The position numbers and the translations under genes were made by a program. From NCBI RefSeq assembly GCF_021462225.1, contig NC_061804.1, positions 14,752,005 to 14,816,004 on the forward strand: DNA of 64,000 bases. Direction: 5' to 3'. The notes beneath the pieces were generated by a model. The model was not told the origin of the DNA and searched no databases. It saw only the letters and a list, made by a program, of their open reading frames with translations. The stretch is from Girardinichthys multiradiatus (lineage: Eukaryota; Chordata; Actinopteri; Cyprinodontiformes; Goodeidae). Positions 27,733 to 39,545 of the stretch are shown here, in pieces. How positions within the stretch are numbered: position 1 is the stretch's first letter; every line of letters begins with the position of its first letter.

Positions 27733-29186
27733 TACAAGTGTGGGCTAGACAAGGGTTTAATCTTCTCTTCTCTTTACATATTTCTTTTGTCTGCCATCTA
27801 TCAATTATTTAACTTCCATATTTTAATCAAAAGCCCTTCCCAGAGGAGCAACGTCTGCAGAGCATGTTTGAATAATGGCAGAACGAGCTTTCCCATTAAC
27901 AGCACACAATTGGAGGCTTTTGATTTACTATTTAGTACACTGTGAACAGAAAAAAATCCGACTGCCCTCACAAAACTGTAGGAGTTATGATGAGATTTTG
28001 GTTCCATGGCCAGACAGAACTCTGGCACCTCTTATAGATCTTTTTATGCTTTAGCTTACGTATATTATTGCAGCTTATTGTAAAACTCATCAGGACATAA
28101 AGAAAAAACAAGGCTTTTCCTGGTAAAGGTTGCTTCATGTTAAGGTAAGGAACAGCATGTTTACTAACATTATAACTAAAGAAGAGTGACTGAACATTGA
28201 CAAAACATGGTAGATGTTGTTGACTCATCTTATTGGAAGTCCATACAGGGGCTCCACAAGGTTCAATTCTTGGTCCAATATTGTTTTCTTTTATATATAA
28301 ATAACTAAAAAGATAGCATTTAGAATTTGCACAATTGGGGTCTTAGTTTAACAGTTTTTAGAACCGTGAGTGGAAATTATTCAGACTTCCCTGGTAATGG
28401 TCAGAGAGAGCTCTGGTGCCTCTTATAGTCTAGATTTTCTTATTTGTTTAAGTTTAGATATATTATTGAATTTTATCCTTAATCTTCGTTAAAAAGGAAA
28501 ACAATTTGGTATAAAAATAATGAACTGTACATGAACAATAATTAGTAATAACATATGGAATATGTAATAATGTAATTTTTTTCCAAATAAGCCATAGTCT
28601 GTTTAATCATTTTAGAGTAAAAAAAACATAAAAAGAAAAAACAGGCTGAGTAGTAATGAGAAAATCTATTTGTGGATTTCACAAGGCTGAACTCTTGCCC
28701 ATTACTGTAGTTTCTATATATGAATAACCTATGACACAACCTTCTAAACCCATTCCGCTTCCGGACTGATGATTCTCCAATTTACTGCTCTGTGCTTATT
28801 CCACCAAAGGCTTTTAAGTAAAATGCCTTTGACAGCAGAGAAAGCCAAACCTATGGTTTTTACATTTTCAAGAAAAACTATTTTCCTGACACTGTGAGAA
28901 ATGGAATGGTCAACTGATAGAAGTGATGTCTAATTTTAAATATGTAATGTATAATTATTGACAACTTGTCATGTAACATGAGCATTTCATATATAATAAA
29001 CTAATATTGAGGTCTTGTTAGGATTTTATTATATAAATAAGTCTTGCTTTTATTTCACATAAAATTAAGGTAACCTATCTACATTCATCCGTTATTAACT
29101 GACGTGCCTAGACTGCGTGATAAGGTCACTAGTTTACTGCACGTCTGAAAATCATGTCTGAGTTAAATGAAATGTTCAAAAACTAG
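27733..29186. other. Intergenic DNA with small, diverged LINE traces
   Basis: Around 28235-28300 and 28676-28735 the text resembles the GVPQGS-ILGP region of L2-type LINEs, very degenerate. Related segments at about 28005-28085 and 28395-28470 (TCTGGCACCTCTTATAG / TCTGGTGCCTCTTATAG) form an old direct repeat. No gene is supported. Confidence 0.4.
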
Positions 29187-29735
29187 TGCGGGACGCCGCA
29201 GTGCCGAGATCCCCGCAGAGGACACTGCGCTCGGTGCCCCTCATCTGATCTGACAACGAGAATATGCACCGAATAGAAAGTACTCCGGGGCAGTACTGGG
29301 GTGCACCTACCTCTACTGACAGTTCAGCATGGCACCGTTTCTACCCGAGTTTGCTGCATAGAAGCAAAGTGACCGTGAAGCAACAGTCCAGCTGAGAGCA
29401 GTAGTTGCAATCCGGACGTCGATGCACCGGGACACCTGCCACCCAAAAAATGGGTCCACGCAGCGGGACGTGACTCGCGGGATGCGGCGCCGGAGAGCTA
29501 TGCGAAATTCCGAGCAGCGTCTCTGATGGACAAAGGCTGCAAGAAGTGGGATTTTTCAGAAAGAGGAGTGCGCTGCACGTTGTACTGATGCGCGACTGAC
29601 CTCCACATCGCAGTCTGAGTGAATGGGCTGGCCACCACCACAGCCGTGCGTCCACAGGGAGGCACGTTTCATTAAGCTCCCTGCTGGATCCCGCTGTGGC
29701 AGCGGGGCTGAGGTTCCCCTGTTGTGGGTGCTCCA
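29187..29735. promoter_or_regulatory. Isolated CpG-rich block, possible promoter / non-coding first exon
   Basis: About 550 bp with many CpG dinucleotides and high GC in an otherwise AT-rich, CpG-poor region. A good splice donor on the minus strand (CAGTAGAG|GTAGGT, GT at 29310-29309) lies at its edge. The longest open frame (29341-29781 minus, 146 codons) is rich in Cys, Pro and Ser, has no recognisable domain, and is likely non-coding. It may be an upstream untranslated exon and alternative promoter of the STK32 gene, 3.6 kb from its start codon. Other readings are an unannotated non-coding RNA promoter or a distal element. Confidence 0.4.
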
Positions 29736-32087
29736 AACACATCTCAACATGAGAGGACCCCCCACACACACAGACACACACCCCTCCTACAATGTGCTTC
29801 TTAAGACATATTATGGAAATTTCACCTGCTGATGATGTAACATGTCATGACAAAAATGCCCAATTCATCACCTAAATTTATGTGATATGACCTTATGAAA
29901 AATTGTTTACATCATTAAAGAAGTTCTAGGTTCTATTTAGAACTGATTTTAAAATAATCAGATAGTTATTTTTTGTATAAAGACAGGCACCTAAAAAATT
30001 TAAATATTGCTCCATCCTTATGTATGTGTCAAAGATCCCTTTGGAACAGCGTCCCCTACAGCAGATAGTTGGTTGCCAGCTCGCACATTAAGTCTGTTGT
30101 AAGTGAAGGTTATGACTAGCTTTTTAAAACTATGTGGTGAAACAGCCTGCTGCTGTAAAAGCCTGTACAGTTGAACCTTTATACGCAATATAGAGAAACA
30201 TGGAGTTTCGATATTGTTAGATCACCAAAGGCAACAGAGGGTGGGTAATGAGCAACTAAATTTAGTCATTAAAGTAAAATAGCAAAAGTACCGCATCCCA
30301 TATTTTTTAAACAGAACACCATCCATGGCAAGATGTTTGAAAGCTGCTTTAGTTTTCTACCACACATAAAATATTGCACATGAGCAAAAAAGTTCAGTTT
30401 CGGTCTCCTCCGACTTATTATACATGTTTGCTAATAACATAGAATCCCAATAAAATGCAAGATTATGGTTTTGAAAAAATGTGTAAAATATCAAGGGGTA
30501 TGAGTATTTTTGCATCATTATGCTTAATTTGTACGCCTTTGAAGCCAGAACTTTGCTTTGCTGCATCATAATTTGCAAAGTTTCGGGCTGTTAGTGTAGC
30601 CCACCATCATCTCTTAACTTGTGCTGCCATTAACTACAAAGTGTAAAACACATCCATCCATTAAAATGAATGCACGCTCATCTGGGTCCCCTGTTAATTC
30701 AGTGGTCCAAGGTCAGAGAAAGAATGGCTCAGTGGTGGGAGTGAGGGATGAAAGATATGCTGACAAGGCAGACTGCACATTTTTTCCTTATTGCTGTTCA
30801 GTCAAGCCAAAGCATACTGTGTGTGTGTCATCCATCTTCATACAATGAACATCTCAGCATGCTATGAAAAGTGACAAGCATGAGTCAAAACCAGGCCAAT
30901 CCCTTATTGGGCTTGTGGCAGCATCAGGAGGTGTACTCGTCTTCTGGATGGGAGATGAGATGAGAGATGACTGTGTCAAATCACACCTGCACAGAGACAA
31001 AATGAAGATACTTAACATATGGGAAGCCTCAGCGTGTTCCAGCACTGTTTTACTTGTAATTTTTTTGACCTGCAAAGTGAATCAATGCGTTTTTCAGATT
31101 TTGCTGTTTTATTTCAGATAGCACTGTTAAACTGCGTAAAGGAAACTGAACAAAGGGAGGCTCTAGAATGAAAGTTGCTTGAAAATTAGCCCCACCTAGT
31201 GGGTGAAAAACAGAAGAAAGTATCCCAGCTGATAACAGCTGTACTGTTGGAGTTAATTTAGAATCAAACTTTAAGGATATCAGTCTTTAATATTAGAAAC
31301 AAATATTAGAAAAATCAGGTGTTTAACATTTATAACTTTAGCTGATGCAATGCAGTCATTTACAGAAAGTAAATTATTTTAACATATACTGGAACACATA
31401 CTGGAAACAATCTGGTCTTTACCTGGCTCTGAAGTAAACTAAATATAACACCAAGAGTAGAAAAACATTTACCAGATTCTGATATGTTATTAGTAAAGAT
31501 TAATCTAAAATGCAACAGTCTGTAAAAAGATAAGTGTACCTGCAAAACCTTTGGTACCTAATATGTAAACTATAAAAATGTGCATGTTGTGCACAACTGG
31601 TGTAGTAGAGGTGATTTTCTGGTCTTTCTTTAGTTCGTTTTTCTTATAGTTTATTGCATTATACTAAAACGTAACTTGTATAATACATTCAAACTTCTAA
31701 TTAAGAAATTTTTTAAAATACTATCTTGAGCTCAGGTGATGAGAGTGTTGATGTAAGCTACTTCAATTCAATTCATATGGTGGGATTAAATTTAATTCAG
31801 TTGTAACCACAGTACACTCAAATTCAGTGTATCATATAAAACTTATTAGTAAACGTTATCTTAGAATGCCTGACTGTATCAAGTTATTGACTGATCTTTC
31901 ATCTTGAACAAGAATTTGGTGATAGTGTGGAGGAACTACTTCCTTTCAACAGGAAGAAACCTCCAGCAAAACCTGGCTTAGTGACCATCTGCTGCAGTGT
32001 GTAGAGAGGAGAGAGCAAACAGAACCCCTGAAAAAATGGACCAAACAGAGGCTTTGTCTGTTTATGTTGAAAAGAAAGAACAGCATA
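29736..32087. other. Intergenic DNA, nothing recognisable
   Basis: AT-rich sequence with only minor low-complexity runs. ATTCAATTCAATTC near 31764 may be the tail of a lost LINE copy. No exon, RNA gene or transposon ends are supported. Confidence 0.5.
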
Positions 32088-32639
32088 CAGTCCTGCAAAA
32101 AAGTTTTAGCCAGGTGTGAAAAAATGCTGTAAGCCAAGAATGCTTTTAGAAATATAAATGAGGACTGTTTTTATCAATTTACAAAATGCTAAGTGAGCAA
32201 ACCCAAACATACAGCCAAAGTCATTAAGAACTATCTTCACAGTAAAGAAGAACAAGAATTACTGGAAGTGATGGTATGGCTCCCACAGAGCCCTGATCTC
32301 AACATCATCGAGTGTGTCTGGGATTATATGAAGAGACAGAAGGATGTGAGAAAGCCTACATCCACAGAAGATCTGTGGTTAGTTCTCCAAGATATTTGAA
32401 ACAACCTACCAGCCTTGTTCTTTCAAAAACTGTGTGCAAGTGTACCTAGAAGAATTGATGCTGTTTTGAAGGGAAAGGGTGGTCACACCAAATATTCATT
32501 TGATTTAGATTTCTCTTTTGTTCATTGACTGCATTTTGTTGATTGATAGAAATAAATGATTAACACTTGCACTTTTGAAAGCATTCTTTGTTTACAGCAT
32601 TTTCCTTCCACATTTGCCTAAAACCTTTGCACAGTACTG
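32088..32639 (+). mobile_element. Internally deleted Tc1-like element
   Basis: A 552-bp element flanked by TA. Left end CAGTCCTGCAAAAAAGTTTT and right end (reverse complement) CAGTACTGTGCAAAGGTTTT are related inverted repeats, each followed by a GCTGTAA-type block. Only the transposase C-terminus remains (about 32193-32500: PQSPDLNIIECVWDYMK, then PRRIDAVLKGKGGHTKY). It therefore keeps the last catalytic Glu but lacks the DNA-binding domain and both aspartates. It lies about 440 bp upstream of the cytl1 start codon. Confidence 0.85.
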
Positions 32640-33083
32640 TATATAGTATCAATAGTTTTCAAACTGGTTTTCTTCATAAAGTGTTCACAAAAAGCATATG
32701 ACAAATAATATATCAGCAGTTATTATTCCATACTGACCTGTGATGAGAAGAATTTTAACAAGAAATTGTGCTTTGTTATACATTAAAGTTTTTGCTTGTC
32801 TTGTTTTGATTTCAGCAGCAGTTCAAACCAGGTTTACCCTCAATGCAACAATGAAAGTTTAATGAATAGTTAAAGTTCAAAATAGTCCAAAAATACCTCC
32901 CTGAGTTTCTCCAAGCCAAAATAACTACTTTCTTATCTTCCACAAAGATTCTTCAGATGCCATACGTCCGCATAACTTCTTTTGGAGTAAACAAAGAGGG
33001 CGTGTTACAATCTGTCCACCAGCATACGTGGCTAAATATGTGCATTGGTCAGTCAGAAAGAGCCTCAGCACATCAGTCGCATC
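32640..33083 (+). promoter_or_regulatory. cytl1 upstream region / probable promoter
   Basis: This contains a TATA-like TAAATA at 33033-33038 and an inverted CCAAT box (ATTGG) near 33044-33048, with the cytl1 ATG at 33084. The ATG at 33045 is in frame but would add 13 polar residues before the signal peptide, so it is probably in the promoter or 5' UTR. Assignment is by position and motif only. Confidence 0.4.
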
Positions 33084-33236
33084 ATGTCGGTCTTGAATAA
33101 ATTGTTGCTTGTTTTATCCGTGGTACCCATGGCACTGAGTTACCCTTTCTTCCCACCAACGTGCTACTCCAAGGCTCTCAGGATGGCACAAGAACTCACC
33201 CAGATGGCAGCAGATTTGAAGATAGGCTATGAAACT
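33084..33236 (+). CDS. cytl1: Cytokine-like protein 1, exon 1
   Basis: The exon encodes residues 1-51. A hydrophobic signal peptide (MSVLNKLLLVLSVVPMALS) is followed by YPFFPPTCYSK. PPTCYS is the N-terminal hallmark of mature CYTL1, with Cys27 the first of six cysteines. It ends in phase 0 at ACT|GTAAGT. The start at 33084 was chosen because it gives a standard signal peptide directly. CYTL1 is a small secreted four-helix-type cytokine-like protein linked to cartilage and chondrocyte biology in mammals. The four exons together make 134 residues, against 136 in human as I recall. The gene is complete. Confidence 0.93.
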
Positions 33237-33359
33237 GTAAGTCACCTGCTGTGATCTTATGTGTCTCTAATTTTTGATCCAACAGGGGCAGGTTTATTAT
33301 TTCTTTATTTTTAAATTTTTTTTTTAACCTCATAGCTGGGTTTTTTCCTTTTCCTTCAG

Positions 33360-33404
33360 GGTCACTGTATGGCACACATGCCTGATCTTTATCTTGATAT
33401 CCAT
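33360..33404 (+). CDS. cytl1: Cytokine-like protein 1, exon 2
   Basis: A 45-nt micro-exon encoding residues 52-66, GHCMAHMPDLYLDIH, between a TTCCTTCAG acceptor and a GTAAGT donor, phase 0 on both sides. Cys54 is the second conserved cysteine, and PDLYLDIH corresponds to the highly conserved PRLYLDIH of mammalian CYTL1. The preceding intron is only 123 bp. Confidence 0.95.
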
Positions 33405-33615
33405 GTAAGTACGACTTTCAAATTCTGTAAAACATAAATTAAAATGAAACATTTTAAAAATCCCTCAGTCAAGGTCTTTAGAACTTCTGTTTATGCTGAT
33501 TATCACCTAAACTTTATTTTACATTCTCTGGCTGCTAAACGTCTGTGGTGTTTTGACTGTAAACCTCAGCTCCTTTAAATCACACATGGGGACTCTTAAT
33601 TGTTACTCATGACAG

Positions 33616-33762
33616 AATGCTTGTGTGATGCACAAAATGAGGACCTACATCTCCTTGGTGGAAGACCTCAGATTGCGGCGCTGTGCTTACACTAGAGAAG
33701 TGAGGAAGCTGGAAGTCACCCTGCGACAGCTTTTCATCATCATGGGAGAGAAATGCCACGGG
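33616..33762 (+). CDS. cytl1: Cytokine-like protein 1, exon 3
   Basis: The exon encodes residues 67-115, beginning NACVMHKMRTYI and ending LRQLFIIMGEKCHG, phase 0 at both ends (CAG acceptor, GTAAGA donor). It holds conserved cysteines 69, 89 and 113 and the predicted central helices. It contains LRLRRCAYTREVRKLE, where mammals have a PPCWK-type segment. The intron before it is 211 bp and the one after it 1547 bp. Confidence 0.95.
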
Positions 33763-35309
33763 GTAAGAAAAGTCATAATCCTGTAGTGAGTATAAACTGT
33801 TAAGTAAAATTGAATTTGAATATTACATTTTCTATTCGAGGATGTACAGTATCTTATTTCATTGACAATCTGCTACTGCAGATGAGCAGCTTTTGACATA
33901 TTTTTATGCGTAACGAAGGGACATTTATTTGCGCCTCAGATGCCTAATTCCAACAGCAACACTGATACACACACTCCAGCCCCGTAGGTGGCAGTAATGC
34001 ACCTAAAGTTTGTTGCGAAGATGATGTGCAGCTTAAATGAGATCATAGATTGTGTGCAAATTGGAAACTATATACTTAGAGGAAAAAAACAACTAGAAGA
34101 TTCAAGTGGTTGTCCTCAAAAGACCTCTGATCAATTGACTTCTTCCTTATGTGATGGCACCAGAGCCATGTCATTTTATAAGCTTGTTTTTGGGATTAAA
34201 TGTTTTACAGCAAAATAGCAAAACCAATTGAAAAACTGACCATGGCCTGTTTATTTTTAGGTGATAAACTATATTTAAAAGGAGTTTGATTGATTTTAAT
34301 GAAAAGTCTGACATCTAGCTTCAGGTAGAATTTCCATCATGTATTCTTTAAAGCCAGTTGGAGCTTGCTATTTTATTATGAAAGTTCAGTCTCTTTTAAT
34401 CTTTAAGGCATGGCTTAGCCCATTTTTGCAAGAGTGCTTGCCATTTGGCTATAAGTCTTCTGTGTCCAAGGGGAATTTATCTACACAAAATTGGAGCTGG
34501 ATTGCAGCAGAAACACGTAGCACAGACAAAGTCTTCCCATTTACTAAATTAAACGAGACCCAAGAAAAATTATCTTTATCAATGTAACACAAAGGTCAAG
34601 ACACTGAAGTTAAAGTAAAATTTGAAGGACAACTAAATGACATATATGAGTACCAAAAAAGCAACTGGGCATTCCTCCAGGAATTACATCTCTAAAAAAA
34701 AGAAGAATTAGGTTATACACTAACTGTGCCAAACAAAATAAGACATTATGGTATGATCATGTGAGCCAAAAATAAGTCCAAATAACTGACCACATATTCA
34801 AATATCTGCTACGCACAATCCCACTCAGTGCAGCATGACGTGAGACAAAAAATGGAAAATAGACAGTCTGCAGTTTAATGGGTCACTCAGTGGGTGCTCT
34901 GACAGGATTAAACATGGTTTATGATGCAGATTATGAAAACTGTGCTGTCCTGTGGAGATGTTTGATCCCACTCACATGATCAGGAAAGTCGCACACATCT
35001 AGGTCTGCAGGCGAAGTCCTTTAAAAGACAGAGGTGACCTGTCTGCGCTGACTGGGGCATGGTGTGGAAAAGTGGGCTTTGTGGTAATCGAGGTAAATCA
35101 TAGACTGAAAATACAGTAAATGGAGTGTAAGAGTCAAAGTGTCCCCTGGGTGGCTGTGTACATTGTGCACACACAACACCTATGTCACATTATATTGGAT
35201 GCAATTGCTTTAATGTATAATAACATACTATTAAAAGCTGACACTGACCCCACAATTGTCATTTTAATATTAATGCATTTTTTATATATGATCTTGTGTG
35301 TTTTAACAG
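33763..35309. other. cytl1 intron 3
   Basis: A 1.5-kb intron without recognisable elements. The short open frames at 33988-34218 and 34339-34587 show no domain and no sign of being coding. Confidence 0.7.
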
Positions 35310-35369
35310 GACCTGGTGTTCACAATCTATGACTGTGCTGCGCTGGAGCGTCCATACCATCGATACTGA
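35310..35369 (+). CDS. cytl1: Cytokine-like protein 1, exon 4 and stop
   Basis: This encodes residues 116-134, DLVFTIYDCAALERPYHRY, and a TGA stop at 35367-35369. The acceptor is TTTTAACAG. DLVF--(D/Y)DC-ALE-P is the conserved CYTL1 C-terminus, and Cys124 is the sixth cysteine. The tail after ALERP is several residues shorter than the mammalian one. No canonical AATAAA is obvious in the 230 bp before the next transposon, so the polyadenylation site is unknown. Confidence 0.95.
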   Translation, partial: DLVFTIYDCAALERPYHRY

Positions 35370-35601
35370 AATTCCTCCATTCTTGCCTTTCCAAAGAGAG
35401 TTGAAAGAAGTGGAAGAGACTATAAAATGTTTTTCTTTTTATAATATGTCACATTATACAACACATGATTTATTTAGGGATTATTGATAAAGCTACGTGT
35501 TGGTTTCACATGAAAAGTAAGTTTTTCTATCCATACTGGACAACAAGTGCAACATTTAAGACAGCATAAAGCACACAAAGTTATTTTAAATGTTATTTTT
35601 G

Positions 35602-36763
35602 CAGTGCCTTGCAAAAGCATTGTTACCCTTGGAACCTTTCACATTTAGTCATATGCGGCAACTAACCCTATAACTGTATTTCTTCGAGATGGTGAAATGG
35701 CAAGAAAAATACACATAGATTTCAATTTTTTTTTTACAAAATACAATCTAGAAAATGCATTTTTTCTGAACTTATGTTCCATAACTCAACAACTTCAGCT
35801 CCATCAGACAATATAGAATGGGTCTGTAAACATCGGTTTTCATCTCTTGTCATTGACACAGGGTCATTGTTCTGCGCAAAGGTAAATGTCTTCTCCCAGG
35901 ATTGCCCTTTATTTAGCTCTCATTTATGCTGACCAGCTTCTCTGTCAAAGCTGAAGAAAAGCATTTACACAATACGAGGGTTACCATTATCATGTCTCAC
36001 TGTCAGAATAGTGTGTTCAGGGTTATGTTCAGTGTTGGTTTTTCACCTTGCACATCAAAGTATGTCAAAAAAGCTCCGTCTTTATTTAGTCTCCCCAGAG
36101 CACCTTCCTCGGTATGTTTGTTGTGTCTCCTACAAAACTTGGAAAAAATTTGAAGGAAAATACTTTTCATGGCTGGCTCTTAACACTGACTTTTTCCTTC
36201 CTGTTTCATTTGTGAAGTGCATGAGTAAAAGTTGTTGTACTGACAGATTCTCTAACCTGACCATGGATCTCTCCAGCTCCTGCAGACATCTTAGCTGCTC
36301 CTCAGTCAATTCAGTTGGATGACCATGTAATGGCAGGTTTGCAGTTATGCACATTCCATTTTTTGTAAAATGCAATGTTTAAAGGAGGGATATTGTTTCA
36401 TAACATTACCTTGTCCACAACTTTATTTCTGAGTTTTTTGATTTTCAGGATGATCCTGTTCTTAAACAAACCAGCTAGGCCTTCAAGCAACAGCTGCTGG
36501 TGGACTCTATTTACAAAGTAGATGACTTCAAAAAAACAAACTGATTGCACTAGATTTTATTTGAGGGCATCAAAGTAACAGGGGTGAATACCAATGCTTG
36601 CCATACTTTTTAGATTGAATTTGTAAAAAAAATTAAATTCTGTATCATTTTTCTTCCACTGCTGTTGGTCTATCTCATAAAATACCCTCAAAAATACAGT
36701 AATATTTAAGTTGCAACTTGACAAAATGTGAAAACGTGGTACTAATAACTTTGCAAGGCACTG
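35602..36763 (-). mobile_element. Decayed Tc1-like element downstream of cytl1
   Basis: Terminal repeats begin CAGTGCCTTGCAAAAGCATT on the left and, in reverse complement, CAGTGCCTTGCAAAGTTATT on the right. The interior near 35985-36120 resembles minus-strand Tc1 transposase or leader text (ATCATGTCTCACTGTCAGAA). No usable open frame remains. It may contain or lie close to the cytl1 3' UTR or polyadenylation region. Confidence 0.75.
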
Positions 36764-38812
36764 TGATAACAGGTTCTATAACATTGTGCCAAGGTGAGGA
36801 GAAGGAGAGTTTCTAGAAAGAGAATGAAGTTACATTCTTGATGTCCTTTTTTTTCCTTTTTTCAGTTTTAAATCATCACAACACCTGTCAGAATTTGAAA
36901 ACGCCACAAAGCATTTCTAAATATTCCAGGCCTTTTGTTGCTGTGGATTAATCAAAACCATTACAATCAAAAGGTCCCTGAAGATGCTTTAAGGAAGTGA
37001 AAGAGCTCTAGGTTATCTGATTGCACCTGTGAAGCTGATCTGATGTAAGCTGAACAAAATAAACATGTGTGCAACAGTGACAAGCGATTTGTGTGGGCAG
37101 ATTAATGGAAAGCTCTGTGGGGAGGGCTGAACTTGCATGAGCTTGTGTCTTTACTCTAGGCTCTTTTCCCCAGAGCAGTACAGTAGATATGATGAGGACA
37201 CATGACTTGATTGTGTAAACCGTTTTCAAACACAAAGCTTTAGAGTTGTAGAGTGAAAGGAAACTGTGTGATAAAAGTAAACCACTAGGGGTGCTGTTTT
37301 CCAACCCATTTAAACTGCTTGGTACCTAACTGATGAGAAAACATAAGATGTAACATAAAATCTTCCGGTTTTTGGAAACATCCCTGTCCATATAACAGAT
37401 AATTCAGCTCTTAAGAGCTCAAAAGAAGGTTTTCAGAGAATTATGAGTTAGGCCAAACTTTAAGCGCCCTAAAAGAAACTAACCTGAATTTGCTGTGTTT
37501 TCTATAATTCTGATGTTTGCAGGTTACAGACAGATATCATATATGTTAAAATTTTATAGTCAGGAATAATTTGCTCACTGAACAAAATATTTGTCATGTT
37601 TTAGAACTTATTATTATTTTTACATTTTAAAATCTTTATTTATACAGTAAATTACATTTTAGGGCAAATTATTATTATTATTATATTATTATAATGATCT
37701 ATATTATAGGAAACAAGCCAAAGGGGAATTCAAATGATATCCATTTCTTTCAGGGAACATGATCATTCATCTTTGTCATTCTAAAAGGGCTGTTTTTTTA
37801 ATTTGCAACTATTTTGTACTGCCCATAATTTTAAATTAGTTATTAAAACAATGACAACACCTCAAACTTATGAAAACATTACAAAAACAAAGCACAAGCA
37901 AGAAATGCAAGTCTTGTTCTGATGTTGACTGTTATTCAGAGTCAGCCTGAGATAGAAGCAAACTCCTTGGAGCCCCTTGTTTGCCACGGGACCCCAAAAG
38001 CGCTCAAATTTACACAGAAAATCTTAACAAAAGCAATTAATTTCTTTATAATTTGAAACTATGCTGCCAACCAAACATTTCTATTTATATGACAGTTTAT
38101 CATTTAAATGACAACCCAGAGGCTTTGGATTTTTCACTTGGTAATTTGTATGTTTTGTTTTATTTTTTTATTAAAATTAAAATGAGGCAAATTTAATACA
38201 CATTTATTACTAAATGGCAGGTGGTTATATATACTCTGTAATGCAAGTCACATTAAAGAAAATGAATATAAACTTAGAAAGGACAGGATTTTGACAAAGA
38301 TGACAAACAGCAAACGCGCGACAAGTTTATTTAGCATCACATCACCATTCCTACACAAGGTAAATCAAATTACCTTACAAGAAAATAAAGAAACTAAGGT
38401 TAAAACAAGAAATGCATTTGGACAACTTCACATTTTAAGGAAAACATAAAAACAAAAGAAAACTTAAAAAACTGTTTTAAAACAAAACAAGTTGCTAAGA
38501 CCGGATACAAATGAGCTGATAAAATAATCTTGGACCTAAGGATAAGCTGCAGTAAAAAGTAATAATTTCCACCCTTAATTCAAAGAGCCAACAGTTTCTG
38601 CACATCTCATGTTTTTTGTTCCAGAGCTGAGGAACATAAAAACTAACATGCTGTTTAGATATAGTCCCGGAAAGGCAAATAAACCAGGTATCTGATGACC
38701 TGCGGGGGCTCGATGGTTCCTACATAACAAGCAATTTTGATATGGATTTGCGTCCAAGACTGAATAAAACTTTACTGATCAATTACAAGATTTTAAACTC
38801 CACCCTTCAACA
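36764..38812. other. Intergenic DNA between cytl1 and the inverted repeat
   Basis: AT-rich sequence with a (TTA)n run at about 37668-37692 and no recognisable gene or transposon end. Confidence 0.55.
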
Positions 38813-39545
38813 AACAGGTAGACAGTCCAGCAATGTAGGGACTGGTGTGATATGATCCAAATTCCTGGTGTTGGTCAGGACTCTGGCATCAGTGTTCTGG
38901 ATGTGTTGCAGCTCTCTGGCTAAGTGTTTTTATAGAGGCGGGAAAAGACAGCATTACAATTATCTTATGAACTGAAAAAATAATCAATAAGATTATCAAC
39001 AAAGTGAATCGGTACTGTTATGGTCTGTGGTCATGTGGTGACTCAGAAATATAAAGTTGTGTGTTATCAGCATGGATGTGGTAAGAGATGTTGTAGTACT
39101 CCATAATCTGAGAAAGGAGGAGCATGTAGATACAAACTAAAATTGGCCTGAGAATAGAGCCTTGAGAAACTCAGCAAAGAAAAACTGAATTACCTGAATA
39201 TCAAGTTGTTGTTTTTTTGTTTTTTTGCAGGGTTTTAGGATAATGTACCAGTGAATAATAAGAATCACTGTATATTTAATAAAAGGATCCTCCACACTTG
39301 GACATGATCTAGAGGAAAACAAAAGTGCACTCTTACCTCAGATAACACAAATGTGTTTCTATCATTTGATGTGTTGAATGGAGAAAGTACTTACTCCTAT
39401 TTAAAAGAAATACCATTAAAATGCCAGGAAATGCTTTAGAATCTTTGCTCAGTTTGGTTTTGATTTTAAAAAAATTAAATATGCATGCTTGTGTTTAAAT
39501 ACTGGGGGCATGTAACCAAACCTTGTCCTACAGAGAGTACAAAGA
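38813..39545 (-). repeat. Left arm of a 733-bp inverted repeat (L2-type LINE fragment)
   Basis: The reverse complement of this arm matches 40712-41444 almost base for base over 733 nt, with no gap needed. One mismatch was noted (left-arm G complementing to C against A near 41417), and an identical 61-codon open frame occurs in both arms. Read from the minus strand it is an old L2/Maui-type LINE fragment, with degenerate GVPQGS-ILGPIL-like, YHIHADNTQLY-like and TRNLDHITPV-like motifs. Near-identity of the arms in such decayed sequence means that the duplication, not the LINE, is recent. Confidence 0.93.

Noticed and set aside
29341..29781. 146-codon open frame on the minus strand in the CpG-rich block
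   Set aside because: Low-complexity Cys/Ser/Pro-rich translation without domain, signal or conserved motif. Open frames are expected by chance in GC-rich DNA.
39137..39322. Identical 61-codon open frames at 39137-39322 (minus) and 40935-41120 (plus), looking like a duplicated gene
   Set aside because: They are the two arms of the inverted repeat and derive from a decayed LINE; they read in the wrong frame for the reverse transcriptase.
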